Origin: Streptomyces sp. NBC_00335
GTDB lineage: Bacteria; Actinomycetota; Actinomycetes; Streptomycetales; Streptomycetaceae
Assembly (NCBI RefSeq): GCF_036127095.1
Contig: NZ_CP108006.1
Span: forward strand, 7,617,501-7,681,500
Length of the DNA stretch: 64,000 bases
Reading direction: 5' to 3'
Positions 43,343 to 52,222 of this stretch are shown one piece after another. Each line of letters starts with the position of its first letter. Within the stretch, counting starts at the first letter, position 1. The position numbers were made by a program, and so were the translations under genes. The notes under the pieces were generated by a model. That model was given only the letters and a program-made list of their open reading frames with translations, did not search any database and was not told where the DNA came from.

Positions 43343-46300
43343 TTGAGATCACGTACACGATCACGTCTTAGAGGGCGGTCCACGGCCCTGGCCCTGGCCG
43401 TCGCCGGGTGCCTGGCCGCCGCGTTGCCGGCCGCCGGAGCCTCTCTCGCCGAGGCGGCCACCGCCTCCCCTGCCGCCGCGACGGCTGCCGGCGACGGCAC
43501 GGCGACGGTCTTCTACTACACCAAGACCCGCAACTGGGCCGCATACAACCTGCATTGGGCCCCCGACGGCGGCAGCTGGACGACCGTACCCGGCACCGGG
43601 ATGGAAGCCGCCTGTACCGACTGGGTGAAGAAGACCGTCAGCCTCGGCGCGGCCGCCGGCCTCCAGGCGACCTTCAACAACGGCCAGGGGACCTGGGACA
43701 ACAACGGGGGCAAGAACTACGCCCTGGGCACCGGGGTCATCACCGTCAAGGACGGGGTCGTGGCCCACAGCGACCCGTGCGCCGCGGACCCGGGCACCGG
43801 CACGGGGACCGGTGCGAGCGCCACCGTCTACTACTCGACGGCGACGGTCGGCTGGCCGACCGTCAACCTGCACTGGGCCCCGACCGGCGGCTCCTGGACC
43901 ACCGCCCCCGGCACCGGCATGGACCCGGCCTGCACGGGCTGGGTGAAGAAGACGGTCCCGCTCGGCACGGCCGCCGGACTCGCCGCCACCTTCAACAACG
44001 GCAACGGCACCTGGGACAACAACAACGGCAGGAACTACGCCCTCGGCACCGGCCTGTCCACGGTGAAGAACACCACCGTCACCGCGAACGCCGCCGATCC
44101 GTGCGCCGCCGTCGTCCCCGACACGACCGCGCCCACCGTGCCCGCGAACCTGCGGGCCTCCGCCACCGACGTGTCCACCGTCGTGACCTGGGACGCCGCC
44201 ACCGACGACCGGGGAGTGACCGGCTACCAGGTCACCCGCTCGGGCGGCACCAAGGGCACCGTCGTCACGTCCGTCACCTCCACGGTCCTCACCGAATCCG
44301 GCCTGGAGGAGCGCACCGCCTACACCTACACGGTCAAGGCGGTGGACGCCGCCGGGAACCTCTCCGCCTCCTCCGCCGCGGCCGTCGCCACCACGGGCAC
44401 CCGGCCCCCGGCCCCGGCCGGATCCGCGCCGCTGGGCGGCGACCCGCGCAAGGACCCGATCTACTTCGTGCTCACCGCCCGCTTCAACGACGGCGACAGC
44501 GCGAACAACCGGGGCGGCAGCCAGGACGTGAAGTCCGGGAACGCCGCCAACAACGACCCGATGTTCCGCGGGGACTTCAAGGGGCTGGTCGAGAAGCTGG
44601 ACTACGTCAAGGCCCTCGGTTTCTCCGCGATCTGGATCACCCCGGTCGTGCTGAACCGCTCCGACTACGACTACCACGGCTATCACGGCTACGACTTCTA
44701 CAAGGTCGACCCCCGCCTGGAATCGGCGGGCGCCTCCTACCAGGACCTGATCAACGCCGCCCACGCCAAGGGCGTCAAGATCTACCAGGACGTGGTCTAC
44801 AACCACAGCGCCCGCTGGGGGGCCAAGGGCCTGTTCACCCCCACCGTCTTCGGCGTGCGCGACGCGCAGTGGTCCTGGTACTACGACGAGAAGCAGGCCG
44901 GCTTTGAGTACGACGGCCTCACCGTCGACCCCAAGAGCGGAAAGTCCTACTACAACGGCGACTTGTGGTCGACGGCAGAGCCGGCCGGGAACACCTGCGT
45001 CAACTGGGGTGCGGCCACGCAGTACAAGAGCGCCGAGGGCTACACCATCTACAACTGCCAGTGGCCCAACCCCACCTCGGGCATGTTCCCCAAGGCCCTG
45101 TTCCACCAGTGCTGGATCGGCAACTGGGAGGGTGAGGACGCCCGTTCCTGCTGGATCCACGAAGACCTCGCGGACTTCAACACCGAGAACACGGCCGTCC
45201 AGAACTACCTCATAGGCGCCTACAACAAGTACATCGACATGGGCGTCGACGGCTTCCGGGTCGATACGGCCGTGCACATCCCCCGCGTCACCTGGAACCG
45301 GCGCTTCCTGCCGGCCATCCAGCAGCGCGTGGCCCAGCAGTTCGGCGCGCAGAAGGCCCAGGACTTCTACGTGTTCGGCGAGGTCGGCTCCTTCGTCAAC
45401 GACAAGTGGAACCGCGGCTCGGCCAACCAGTCCGCCCAGTACTACACCTGGAAGGAGTCCGCGACGTACAGCGCGGACGACGCCACCGCCGCCGTCCAGC
45501 AGTACACGACCGACAACGACCCGGCCAAGCAGCCGACCAGCACCAACGCCTTCCTGAACGGCAACCTCTACCACGCACCCGATCACAGCAAGTTCTCCGG
45601 CATGAACGTCATCGACATGCGCATGCACATGAACTTCGGCGACGCCAACAACGCCTTCCAGAACGGCAAGGACTCCGACGACAGCTACAACGACGCCACC
45701 TACAACGTCGTCTACGTCGACAGCCACGACTTCGGCCCCGGCAAATCCTCCACCCGTTACGCGGGAGGCACCGAGGCCTGGGCCGAGAACATGGCCCTGA
45801 TGTGGACCTTCCGCGGCATCCCGACCCTGTACTACGGCTCCGAGACCGAGTTCCAGGCCGGCAAGCAGATCGACTGCGGCCCGACCTGCCCGCTCGCCGG
45901 CACCGGCCGCGCCTACTACGGGGACAAGATCGCGGGATCGGTCACCGCCTCCGGCTTCTCGAAGGTGGCCACCGCCACCGGGCCGGTCGCCGCCACCCTC
46001 GAATCCCCGCTGGTCAAACACCTCCAGCGGCTGAACGAGATCCGCCGCGCCGTGCCCGCGCTCCAGATGGGCCAGTACTCCACCGAGGGGGTCTCGGGGG
46101 GCATGGCCTTCAAGCGCCGCTACACCGACACCGCCACCGGAGTGGACAGCTTCGCGCTGGTGGCCGTCACGGGCGCCGCCACGTACACGGGCGTACCCAA
46201 CGGCACGTACAAGGACGCGGTCACCGGCGACGTGAAGGCCGTCACCGGCGGCACCCTGTCCGTCCCCGCCCCCGGAAAGGGCAACCTGCGGGTCTACGTG

Positions 46301-46366
46301 CTCGACCTGGGCGGCAGCAACGCCGCCCCCGGCAAGGTGGGCGCCACCGGCCCCTACCTCAAGTAG
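43343..46366 (+). CDS. Secreted alpha-amylase (GH13) with two starch-binding modules and FN3
   Basis: 1007 residues from TTG 43343, which has GAGGAG 7 nt upstream; an in-frame GTG at 43256 would place the operator inside the coding region and is unlikely. After a signal peptide (to about AEAA) come two CBM25/26-like modules (about 52-140 and 159-250; both with NLHWAP and FNNG motifs), an FN3 domain (about 262-352) and a GH13 barrel (about 367-930). Catalytic residues: nucleophile D641 (GFRVDTAVH), acid/base E680 (FGEVGS), stabilising D796 (VDSHDFG). It degrades starch outside the cell, and the two modules bind granules. Confidence 0.94.
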   Translation: MRSRTRSRLRGRSTALALAVAGCLAAALPAAGASLAEAATASPAAATAAGDGTATVFYYTKTRNWAAYNLHWAPDGGSWTTVPGTGMEAACTDWVKKTVSLGAAAGLQATFNNGQGTWDNNGGKNYALGTGVITVKDGVVAHSDPCAADPGTGTGTGASATVYYSTATVGWPTVNLHWAPTGGSWTTAPGTGMDPACTGWVKKTVPLGTAAGLAATFNNGNGTWDNNNGRNYALGTGLSTVKNTTVTANAADPCAAVVPDTTAPTVPANLRASATDVSTVVTWDAATDDRGVTGYQVTRSGGTKGTVVTSVTSTVLTESGLEERTAYTYTVKAVDAAGNLSASSAAAVATTGTRPPAPAGSAPLGGDPRKDPIYFVLTARFNDGDSANNRGGSQDVKSGNAANNDPMFRGDFKGLVEKLDYVKALGFSAIWITPVVLNRSDYDYHGYHGYDFYKVDPRLESAGASYQDLINAAHAKGVKIYQDVVYNHSARWGAKGLFTPTVFGVRDAQWSWYYDEKQAGFEYDGLTVDPKSGKSYYNGDLWSTAEPAGNTCVNWGAATQYKSAEGYTIYNCQWPNPTSGMFPKALFHQCWIGNWEGEDARSCWIHEDLADFNTENTAVQNYLIGAYNKYIDMGVDGFRVDTAVHIPRVTWNRRFLPAIQQRVAQQFGAQKAQDFYVFGEVGSFVNDKWNRGSANQSAQYYTWKESATYSADDATAAVQQYTTDNDPAKQPTSTNAFLNGNLYHAPDHSKFSGMNVIDMRMHMNFGDANNAFQNGKDSDDSYNDATYNVVYVDSHDFGPGKSSTRYAGGTEAWAENMALMWTFRGIPTLYYGSETEFQAGKQIDCGPTCPLAGTGRAYYGDKIAGSVTASGFSKVATATGPVAATLESPLVKHLQRLNEIRRAVPALQMGQYSTEGVSGGMAFKRRYTDTATGVDSFALVAVTGAATYTGVPNGTYKDAVTGDVKAVTGGTLSVPAPGKGNLRVYVLDLGGSNAAPGKVGATGPYLK

Positions 46367-46394
46367 CGGAACGGGCCGCCCGCCAGGAGGCCCG

Positions 46395-47066
46395 TCAGCG
46401 CAGGAGACCGGCCAGGAACTCGCGCTGGTCGTTGGCGAGGAGAGCGAGCTGCGTGCGGTTGGCGAGGCCGCACTTGTGCAGGGCACGGGAGAGATGGGTC
46501 TTGACCGTGCCCTCCGCAAGGCCGAGCCGCTCGGCGATCTCCCGGTTGCCGAGTCCGTCGGCGAGCGCGACCACACAGCGCAGTTCGCCCTGGGAGAGGT
46601 CGCGAAGGCGGGCCTTGACCTCCGGCGTCGGCGCCGGATGGTGGTGGGTGGCGAACCGGCTCATGACGGTGGAGATCACGTCGGGGCTGAGCACGGCGCG
46701 GTGTCCGGCCGCGCTGTGCACGGCTTCGCGCATCTCCGCGGCCGAGGCGGTCTTCAGCAGGTAGCCGTCGGCGCCGGCCCGCCAGACCCGGGCCACCTGC
46801 TCCTCGTCCGCGATCGTCGTCAGGTTGAGGATGCCGAGGCCCGGGTGCCCCTCGCGGAGCAGCCGGGCGGTCTCGGCGCCGTCCGGGCCGTCGGGCATGG
46901 CCAGGTCCAGTACGACGACGTCGGGGGAGTGTTCCGCGACGGCCTCCAGGGCCTCGGAGCCCGTGCTCGCCTCGCCCACGACCTCGATCTCGTCCGGGAC
47001 GGCGAGGATGGTTCTCAGTCCCGCGCGGATGACATCCTCGTCATCGGTGATCACGATACGGATCAC
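46395..47066 (-). CDS. NarL/LuxR-type response regulator (orphan)
   Basis: 223 residues from GTG 47066, with GAAGGAG 7 nt upstream. Receiver domain: TDDEDV acidic pair, phospho-Asp in VVVLDLAMPDG, conserved T and K in LNLTTIADE and LLKTASAAE. The C-terminal helix-turn-helix is LGNREIAERLGLAEGTVKTHLSRAL. The start overlaps by 4 nt (GTGA) the stop of a 56-codon frame that may be the remnant of its sensor kinase. No complete kinase is adjacent, so its signal input is unknown. Confidence 0.92.
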   Translation of the reverse strand: MIRIVITDDEDVIRAGLRTILAVPDEIEVVGEASTGSEALEAVAEHSPDVVVLDLAMPDGPDGAETARLLREGHPGLGILNLTTIADEEQVARVWRAGADGYLLKTASAAEMREAVHSAAGHRAVLSPDVISTVMSRFATHHHPAPTPEVKARLRDLSQGELRCVVALADGLGNREIAERLGLAEGTVKTHLSRALHKCGLANRTQLALLANDQREFLAGLLR

Positions 47067-47233
47067 TGCTCTGCTCCTTCGGGTGGGTAGGGGGCGTGGG
47101 CGCGCAGCAGGTAGCCGCCGCCCCGGACCGCCTCGTCGGCATCGACCTCGACCTCGGCGTCGGCGGGGCCTGTGCCCCACCCTCTCGGGCCATTTCGTAA
47201 GCGGAAGTGAGCGAGCCCGTCGAACTCGCGCAC
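47063..47233 (-). pseudogene. 56-codon ORF coupled to the response regulator, probable kinase 3' remnant
   Basis: The frame runs from GTG 47233 to a TGA that overlaps the regulator start by 4 nt, the usual junction of a sensor-kinase/regulator operon. Its last residues (EAVRGGGYLLRAHAPYPPEG) have normal codon bias and resemble the tail of a kinase ATP-binding domain, but motifs such as the G-box are absent. The N-terminal part contains a rare TTA codon. It may be a truncated sensor kinase or a small coupled protein; I cannot decide. Confidence 0.4.
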
Positions 47234-47262
47234 ATGTTCGATTCACGCGTTATCCTTGACCC

Positions 47263-47889
47263 ATGCACGCACTCCAGGGCTCGCTCTTCGACCAGGGCGA
47301 CGAGATCCGGCTCGGCCCGCTGGTGGGTGCCCGGCGCACCGAGCTGGGCGCCGGGGCATGGGTGGATCACCTGCCGGGCTGGCTGGCGGGCGCCGACGCG
47401 CTGTTCGAGCGGCTCGCGGCCGACGTTCCGTGGCACGCCGAGCGGCGGCAGATGTACGAGCGGGAGGTGGCGGTCCCGCGCCTGCTGGCCCACTACGGCG
47501 AGGCCGACCCGCTGCCGCATCCCGCCCTCGCCGAGGCCCGGGACGTACTGAGCCGCCACTACGCGCCCGAGCTGGGCGAATCCTTCGTCACGGCGGGCCT
47601 GTGCCTCTACCGTGACGGCCGCGACAGCGTCGCCTGGCACGGCGACCGCACCGGCCGCTCCGCCACCGAGGACACGATGGTCGCGATCCTCTCGGTGGGT
47701 GACCCCCGCGACCTGGTCCTGCGCCCCCGCGACGGCGGCCCCACCCTGCTCCGCCTGCCCCTGGGCCACGGTGACCTGGTGGTGATGGGCGGCTCCTGCC
47801 AGCGCACGATGGAACACGCCATCCCCAAGACGGCCCGCCCGGTGGGCCCCCGGATCAGCGTCCAGTTCCGCCCGCGCGGGGTCCGCTGA
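47263..47889 (+). CDS. alkB: AlkB-type Fe(II)/2-oxoglutarate dioxygenase
   Basis: 208 residues. Double-stranded beta-helix metal and cosubstrate residues are in place: WHGDR with H126 and D128, MEHAIPK with H185, and the paired arginines of RISVQFRPRG. AlkB reverses N-alkyl lesions in DNA or RNA. The start lies 6 nt after a TATCCT hexamer, so the mRNA may be leaderless. A half-conserved TCGAAC-ATGT-GCGCG lies about 20 nt further up. The gene is divergent from the response regulator. Confidence 0.9.
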   Translation: MHALQGSLFDQGDEIRLGPLVGARRTELGAGAWVDHLPGWLAGADALFERLAADVPWHAERRQMYEREVAVPRLLAHYGEADPLPHPALAEARDVLSRHYAPELGESFVTAGLCLYRDGRDSVAWHGDRTGRSATEDTMVAILSVGDPRDLVLRPRDGGPTLLRLPLGHGDLVVMGGSCQRTMEHAIPKTARPVGPRISVQFRPRGVR

Positions 47890-47917
47890 GCCGGCGGGTG
47901 CGCAGGCCGGGGATGCC

Positions 47918-48214
47918 CTACGCCGCGTCGAGTTCCTTGGGCGGACGGGCCGTGGAGGCCGCCGCGTGGAGCGAGCGCAGGGCCAGCAGCAGGATGCCGA
48001 TGTCGTCCAGGTAGACCGGGTCCGGGATCAGGTCCACGGGGGAGATCGTGTACGCCACGGCGGCCCAGAACAGGGCCTTGTCGCGCAGGGGGATGCCCGC
48101 GTCGCGCAGGAGCCGGCGGGCCGCGAAGACCCGTACGAGCAGTACGGCTGCGGTGACCGCCAGGCCGGCCGCCACCACCGCCGCCACGATGAGCCAGACG
48201 GTCGTCGCGTCCAT
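47918..48214 (-). CDS. YkvA/DUF1232 family membrane protein
   Basis: 98 residues. N-terminal membrane helix (TVWLIVAAVVAAGLAVTAAV), then the DUF1232 core RLLRDAGIPLRDKALFWAAV plus AYTISPVDLIPDP and YLDDIGILLLALRSL. The family is small, membrane-linked and of unknown role. Its ATG uses the last base of the MarR stop (TGATG), so it is coupled to the regulator. Confidence 0.9.
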   Translation of the reverse strand: MDATTVWLIVAAVVAAGLAVTAAVLLVRVFAARRLLRDAGIPLRDKALFWAAVAYTISPVDLIPDPVYLDDIGILLLALRSLHAAASTARPPKELDAA

Positions 48215-48678
48215 CAGGCGCCCTGTGTCCGGAGCCGGCGGCTGACCTCGCCGAGCCCGTCGGCGAGGGTGTCGAGCTGTTCGGGGGTGAGGACGTCCAC
48301 CAGTACCTCCCGGACCGTGCTCACGTGCCCCGGCGCGGCCTCCGTCAGGCGGGCGCGGCCCGCCTCGGTGAGGACGGCGTAAATCCCCCGGACGTCGGAG
48401 GGGCAGGTGCGGCGGCGCACGAGGCCCGCCTTCTCCATCTGGGTGACCTGGTAGGTCAGGCCGCTCTTGGAGTTGACGAGCCCGTTGGCCAGTTCCGTCA
48501 TCCGCAGTTCGCCCTCCGGCGCCCTGGCGAGCCGTACGAGGATCTCGTACTGCGGGTGGGAGAGCCCGGAGTCGTCCTTGAGCTGCTGGTCGAGGCGGCG
48601 GTTGACCAGGGCGGAAGCGGCCAGGAATCCCTCCCAGGCCCGCATTTCGCGGTCGTCCAGCCATTTCGTCTCAGCCAT
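48214..48678 (-). CDS. MarR family transcriptional regulator
   Basis: 154 residues. Winged helix: SHPQYEILVRLARAPEGELR, MTELANGLVNSKSGLTYQVT (recognition helix), MEKAGLVRRRTCPSDVRG (wing). No reactive Cys of the OhrR type is placed near the N-terminus, but Cys98 in the wing segment TCPSD could be redox-sensitive. It is divergent from a DoxX gene; matched TTCnAATTTGAA sites in the 133-nt spacer are its likely operators. The DUF1232 gene is coupled downstream. Confidence 0.92.
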   Translation of the reverse strand: MAETKWLDDREMRAWEGFLAASALVNRRLDQQLKDDSGLSHPQYEILVRLARAPEGELRMTELANGLVNSKSGLTYQVTQMEKAGLVRRRTCPSDVRGIYAVLTEAGRARLTEAAPGHVSTVREVLVDVLTPEQLDTLADGLGEVSRRLRTQGA

Positions 48679-48699
48679 GGATCCAGGCTACACGGGGCG

Positions 48700-48760
48700 T
48701 TCCAATTTGAATCAGCGGCGGATGCGGGGCTAGGGTCGAGACAGTGGTTCGAATTTGAAC
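48700..48760. promoter_or_regulatory. Two TTCnAATTTGAA sites, probable MarR operators
   Basis: TTCCAATTTGAA at 48700-48711 and TTCGAATTTGAA at 48748-48759 (inside GGTTCGAATTTGAAC) are 48 nt apart, close to the two divergent starts. They are the only AT-rich patches nearby and nearly palindromic. Confidence 0.65.
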
Positions 48761-48811
48761 AACCCGACACGGGCAACCCGCCCTCGGGCCGCCCGACCGG
48801 AAGGACCCCCG

Positions 48812-49399
48812 ATGAGCAGCCCCATGACCAGCCCCTCCGCGACCACGCCCAAGCCGCGGACCGGCGAGCCGGCCGCGATCCCCGCCACCCCTGCCGGCGC
48901 CCCGGCCCCGTCCACCCCCGCCCACGACGTCGGCCTGCTCCTCCTGCGCGTGGTCCTCGGCCTGACCATGGCCGCCCACGGCGCCCAGAAGCTCTTCGGC
49001 TGGTTCGGCGGCGGCGGCATCAGCGGCACCGGCCAGTTCTTCACCGCCAGCGGCTACCCGGCGGGCGACGCCATGGCCGTCCTCGCCGGACTCACCGAGA
49101 CCCTCGGCGGACTCGGCCTCGTCCTCGGGCTGCTCACCCCGCTGGCGGGCGCCGCACTGGTCGGCACCATGATCAACGCCATCGCCGTGCACGGCGCCGG
49201 CTCCTTCTTCGCCCCGCAGGGCATCGAGTACGAGCTCCTGCTCACCGCCGGCGCCGCCGCCCTCGCGCTCACCGGCCCCGGCCGGTACGCCGCCGACCGC
49301 TTCCTGCCCGTCCTGCGCGGCCACCGCCTCGCCCACGGAGCCCTCGCGGTCGGCCTCGGCGTCGTGACCGCGGGCGCGCTGCTCCTCGTACGGAACTGA
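48812..49399 (+). CDS. DoxX family membrane protein
   Basis: 195 residues from ATG 48812, with AAGGA 7 nt upstream. A disordered Pro/Thr head precedes four helices with DoxX motifs: LLLLRVVLGLTMAAHGAQKL, FGWFGGGGI, LAGLTETLGGLGLVLGLLTP and AIAVHGAGSFFAPQGIEYEL. DoxX proteins are quinone-linked or redox-associated. Its expression is probably controlled by the divergent MarR. GC-rich repeats at 49414-49475 follow the stop. Confidence 0.9.
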   Translation: MSSPMTSPSATTPKPRTGEPAAIPATPAGAPAPSTPAHDVGLLLLRVVLGLTMAAHGAQKLFGWFGGGGISGTGQFFTASGYPAGDAMAVLAGLTETLGGLGLVLGLLTPLAGAALVGTMINAIAVHGAGSFFAPQGIEYELLLTAGAAALALTGPGRYAADRFLPVLRGHRLAHGALAVGLGVVTAGALLLVRN

Positions 49400-49413
49400 G
49401 CCGGGCGGCCGGG

Positions 49414-49475
49414 CCGTCCCGCTGAGCCGTCCCGCTGAGCCGCCCGGCCGGGCCGCCCGGCCGGGCCGCCCCGGG
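49414..49475. repeat. 13-bp tandem repeats and GC-rich dyads after doxX
   Basis: CCGTCCCGCTGAG is repeated at 49414-49426 and 49427-49439, and the following CCGCCCGGCCGGG units are near-dyad, giving a strong GC hairpin. It probably serves as terminator for the DoxX gene, 140 nt ahead of the GH15 start. Confidence 0.5.
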
Positions 49476-49540
49476 GGCGGCTCCGCGCGGGGACCCGTAC
49501 GGGCTGATTGAGTGCTGGCATTGGGGGGAAAGTGCCCTAA

Positions 49541-51355
49541 ATGACACAACCCATCGAAGACTACGCACTCATCGGCGACCTGATGACCAGTGGGCTGGTC
49601 GGCCGCGACGGGTCCATCGACTGGCTGTGCCTGCCGCGCTTCGACTCGGCCGCCTGTTTCGCCGCCCTCCTCGGCGACGAGGAGAACGGCCACTGGCGCA
49701 TCGCCCCGGCCGCCGCCCCCGATTCCGCGCGCTGCGCCCGCCGCGCCTACGTGGACGGCACGCTCATCCTGGAATCCTTCTGGGAGACCGAGGACGGCGC
49801 CTCGTTCAAGGTCATCGACTTCATGCCGCAGCGCGACACCGCACCCGACCTGATGCGGATCGTCGAAGGCCTCACCGGCGAATCGACCGTGAGCAGCACC
49901 CTGCGCCTGCGCTTCGACTACGGGCACGTCGTGCCCTGGGTCCGGCGCGGCGGCAACCGCGAGGGCGACCGGGTCGCCGTCGCCGGACCCGACGCCGCGT
50001 GGCTGCGCAGCGAACCTTCCGTGCACACGTGGGGCGAGGGCATGAGCACCCGCTCCGAGTTCACCGTCGCCCCCGGCGAGCGCGTCGCCTTCGTGCTCAC
50101 CTGGCACCCCTCGCACGAACCGCGCCCCGAGCCCCTGGACCCGTACGCCGCCCTGGAACAGAGCCTCGCCGACTGGCGGGAGTGGACCGGCCGGTGCACC
50201 TACGAGGGCCCCTACCGGGAAGCGGTCGTCCGCTCCCTGATCACCCTCAAGGCCCTCACCTACGCCCCGACCGGCGGAATCGCCGCGGCCGCGACCACCT
50301 CCCTGCCGGAGGAGCTCGGCGGCGTCCGCAACTGGGACTACCGCTACTGCTGGCTGCGCGACTCCACCCTCACCCTCGGCTCGCTGGTGGCCACCGGGTA
50401 CCTCGACGAGGCCCGCGCCTGGCGGGAGTGGCTGCTGCGGGCCGTCGCGGGCGACCCGGCCGACCTGCAGATCATGTACGGGATCGGCGGTGAGCGCCGC
50501 ATCCCGGAGAGCGAGCTGCCCTGGCTGAAGGGGTACGCGGGCTCCGCGCCGGTCCGGGTCGGCAACGCGGCCGTCGACCAGCTGCAGCTCGACGTGTACG
50601 GAGAGGTCCTCGACTCCCTCTACGTGGCCCGCTCCGCCGGCCTCCCCGCCGAGTGGCACTCCTGGAAGATCCAGCTCGCGCTCCTGGACTTCCTGGAACA
50701 GAACTGGCACCGCCCCGACGAGGGTCTGTGGGAAGTGCGCGGCCCGCGCCGCCACTTCACGCACTCCAAGGTGATGGCGTGGGTGGCCGCCGACCGGGCC
50801 GTGCGCACCCTGGAGCTCAACCCCAAGATCCCCGGCGACGTGCACCGCTGGCGCGCCATGAGGGAGGCGGTGCACCGCGACGTCTGCGAGAACGCCTACG
50901 ACGCGGAGCGGCGCACCTTCACCCAGTACTACGGCTCCCGCGAACTGGACGCCGCCACCCTCCTCATCCCGCGCGTCGGCTTCCTGCCCCCGGACGACCC
51001 CCGCGTCATCGGCACGGTCGACGCGGTGCGCGAGGAACTGGGCCGCAGCGGCCTGGTCCGCCGCTACAGCACCGAGGGGCTCTCGGTGGACGGCCTGCCC
51101 GGCGACGAAGGAGCGTTCCTCGCCTGTTCGTTCTGGCTGACCGACGCCCTGTACCTGACCGGCCGGGAGGAGGAGGCGCGCGAACTCTTCGAGCGGCTGC
51201 TGGCCGTACGCAACGACGTGGGACTACTCGCCGAGGAGTACGACCCCGTCTCGGGGCGCCAACTCGGCAACTTCCCGCAGGCGTTCAGCCACGTCGGCCT
51301 GGTGAACACCGCCCTCACCCTGAGCGGCGCGAGCCCGGCGGTCGTGGCGGGGTGA
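49541..51355 (+). CDS. GH15 family glycosidase (trehalase/glucoamylase-like)
   Basis: 604 residues. N-terminal beta-domain (EDYALIGDLMTSGLVGRDGS, then IDWLCLPRFDSAACFAALLG) and an alpha/alpha barrel from about 215 (VVRSLITLKALTYAPTGGIA, NWDYRYCWLRDSTLTL). The catalytic acid is probably in GLWEVRGPRRHFTHSK (about residue 395) and the base in LLAEEYDPVSGRQLGNFPQA (about 570). No signal peptide is visible, so it is cytosolic. This type includes actinobacterial trehalases that split trehalose to glucose, as well as glucodextranases; trehalase is the more likely reading. Neighbours do not decide. Confidence 0.9.
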   Translation: MTQPIEDYALIGDLMTSGLVGRDGSIDWLCLPRFDSAACFAALLGDEENGHWRIAPAAAPDSARCARRAYVDGTLILESFWETEDGASFKVIDFMPQRDTAPDLMRIVEGLTGESTVSSTLRLRFDYGHVVPWVRRGGNREGDRVAVAGPDAAWLRSEPSVHTWGEGMSTRSEFTVAPGERVAFVLTWHPSHEPRPEPLDPYAALEQSLADWREWTGRCTYEGPYREAVVRSLITLKALTYAPTGGIAAAATTSLPEELGGVRNWDYRYCWLRDSTLTLGSLVATGYLDEARAWREWLLRAVAGDPADLQIMYGIGGERRIPESELPWLKGYAGSAPVRVGNAAVDQLQLDVYGEVLDSLYVARSAGLPAEWHSWKIQLALLDFLEQNWHRPDEGLWEVRGPRRHFTHSKVMAWVAADRAVRTLELNPKIPGDVHRWRAMREAVHRDVCENAYDAERRTFTQYYGSRELDAATLLIPRVGFLPPDDPRVIGTVDAVREELGRSGLVRRYSTEGLSVDGLPGDEGAFLACSFWLTDALYLTGREEEARELFERLLAVRNDVGLLAEEYDPVSGRQLGNFPQAFSHVGLVNTALTLSGASPAVVAG

Positions 51356-51379
51356 GGGGGTCCGGCTGAGGGGCGCCGG

Positions 51380-52222
51380 TCAGTCCGGGCGCAGCGCCCG
51401 GGCCAGGCGGCCGCGCAGCCGCGCGAACTCGGGGGAGGCGCGCAACCCCGCGACGTCCGTGGCCGGGTCGCGGGGGAGCGGCACCGGGAGGTCCTCCACC
51501 ACCCGGCCGCCGCCGGGCCCCGCCGCCATCACCAGGACGCGGGATCCCAGGAGCACCGCCTCCTCCACGGAGTGCGTCACGAACAGCACCGTCGTGCCGA
51601 GCCGCCCGGCCAGGGAGCGGACCTCCTCCTGGAGGCGCTCCCTGGTCAGCGCGTCCAGAGCGGCGAACGGCTCGTCCATCAGCAGCAGTTCGGGCTCCGC
51701 CGCCAGGGCGCGGGCCAGCGCCACCCGCTGCTGCTGGCCGCCGGACAGCTCCCAGGTGCGGCGGCCGCCCATGCCGGGCAGACCCACCCGGTCCAGCAGC
51801 TCGGCGATCCGGCCGGGCCGGCGCGACCGCGGCACCCCGTGGCGGGCCAGCGCGAAGCCGAGGTTCCCGCCGACGGTCCGCCACGGGAACAGCCTCGGCT
51901 GCTGGAACACCACCCCCGCACCCCGCCCGGGGCGCGGGGCGGAGCCCCGGACCAGGGCGGTGCCCGAAGCCGGGCGGGCGAAGCCGGCGATCACCCGCAG
52001 CAGGGTGGTCTTGCCGCAGCCGGAGGGGCCGACGAGGACGACGAACTCGCCCGCGCGGACCCGTAGGTCCACCGCGTCGAGCACCGTCACGGGCTGCTTC
52101 GCGGATCCGTAGCGCACCGACACCCCGGAGAGGTCCACGGCGAGATCGTCATCGACGGCATCGGGATCGCCGGCGGTGCCGAGGGCGGTGCCGGCGCCGA
52201 CGGCGGGGTCAGTTCGCGGCAC
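51380..52222 (-). CDS. ssuB: Sulfonate ABC transporter ATP-binding protein (SsuB/TauB-like)
   Basis: 280 residues from GTG 52222, overlapping the binding-protein stop by 14 nt. Walker A VGPSGCGKTTLL, Q-loop VVFQQPRLFPW, signature LSGGQQQRVALARAL, D-loop DEPFAALDA, H-switch VTHSVEEAV; the family is the nitrate/sulfonate/taurine type. It powers the importer together with ssuC at 54777 and the binding protein. The ssuC gene is separated from it by an IS110 element, so supply of this subunit depends on transcription through or from the element. Confidence 0.92.
   Translation of the reverse strand: MPRTDPAVGAGTALGTAGDPDAVDDDLAVDLSGVSVRYGSAKQPVTVLDAVDLRVRAGEFVVLVGPSGCGKTTLLRVIAGFARPASGTALVRGSAPRPGRGAGVVFQQPRLFPWRTVGGNLGFALARHGVPRSRRPGRIAELLDRVGLPGMGGRRTWELSGGQQQRVALARALAAEPELLLMDEPFAALDALTRERLQEEVRSLAGRLGTTVLFVTHSVEEAVLLGSRVLVMAAGPGGGRVVEDLPVPLPRDPATDVAGLRASPEFARLRGRLARALRPD

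Noticed and set aside
43361..46576. 1071-codon minus-strand frame opposite the amylase
   Set aside because: Antisense to catalytic GH13 motifs; Val/Gly-rich shadow.
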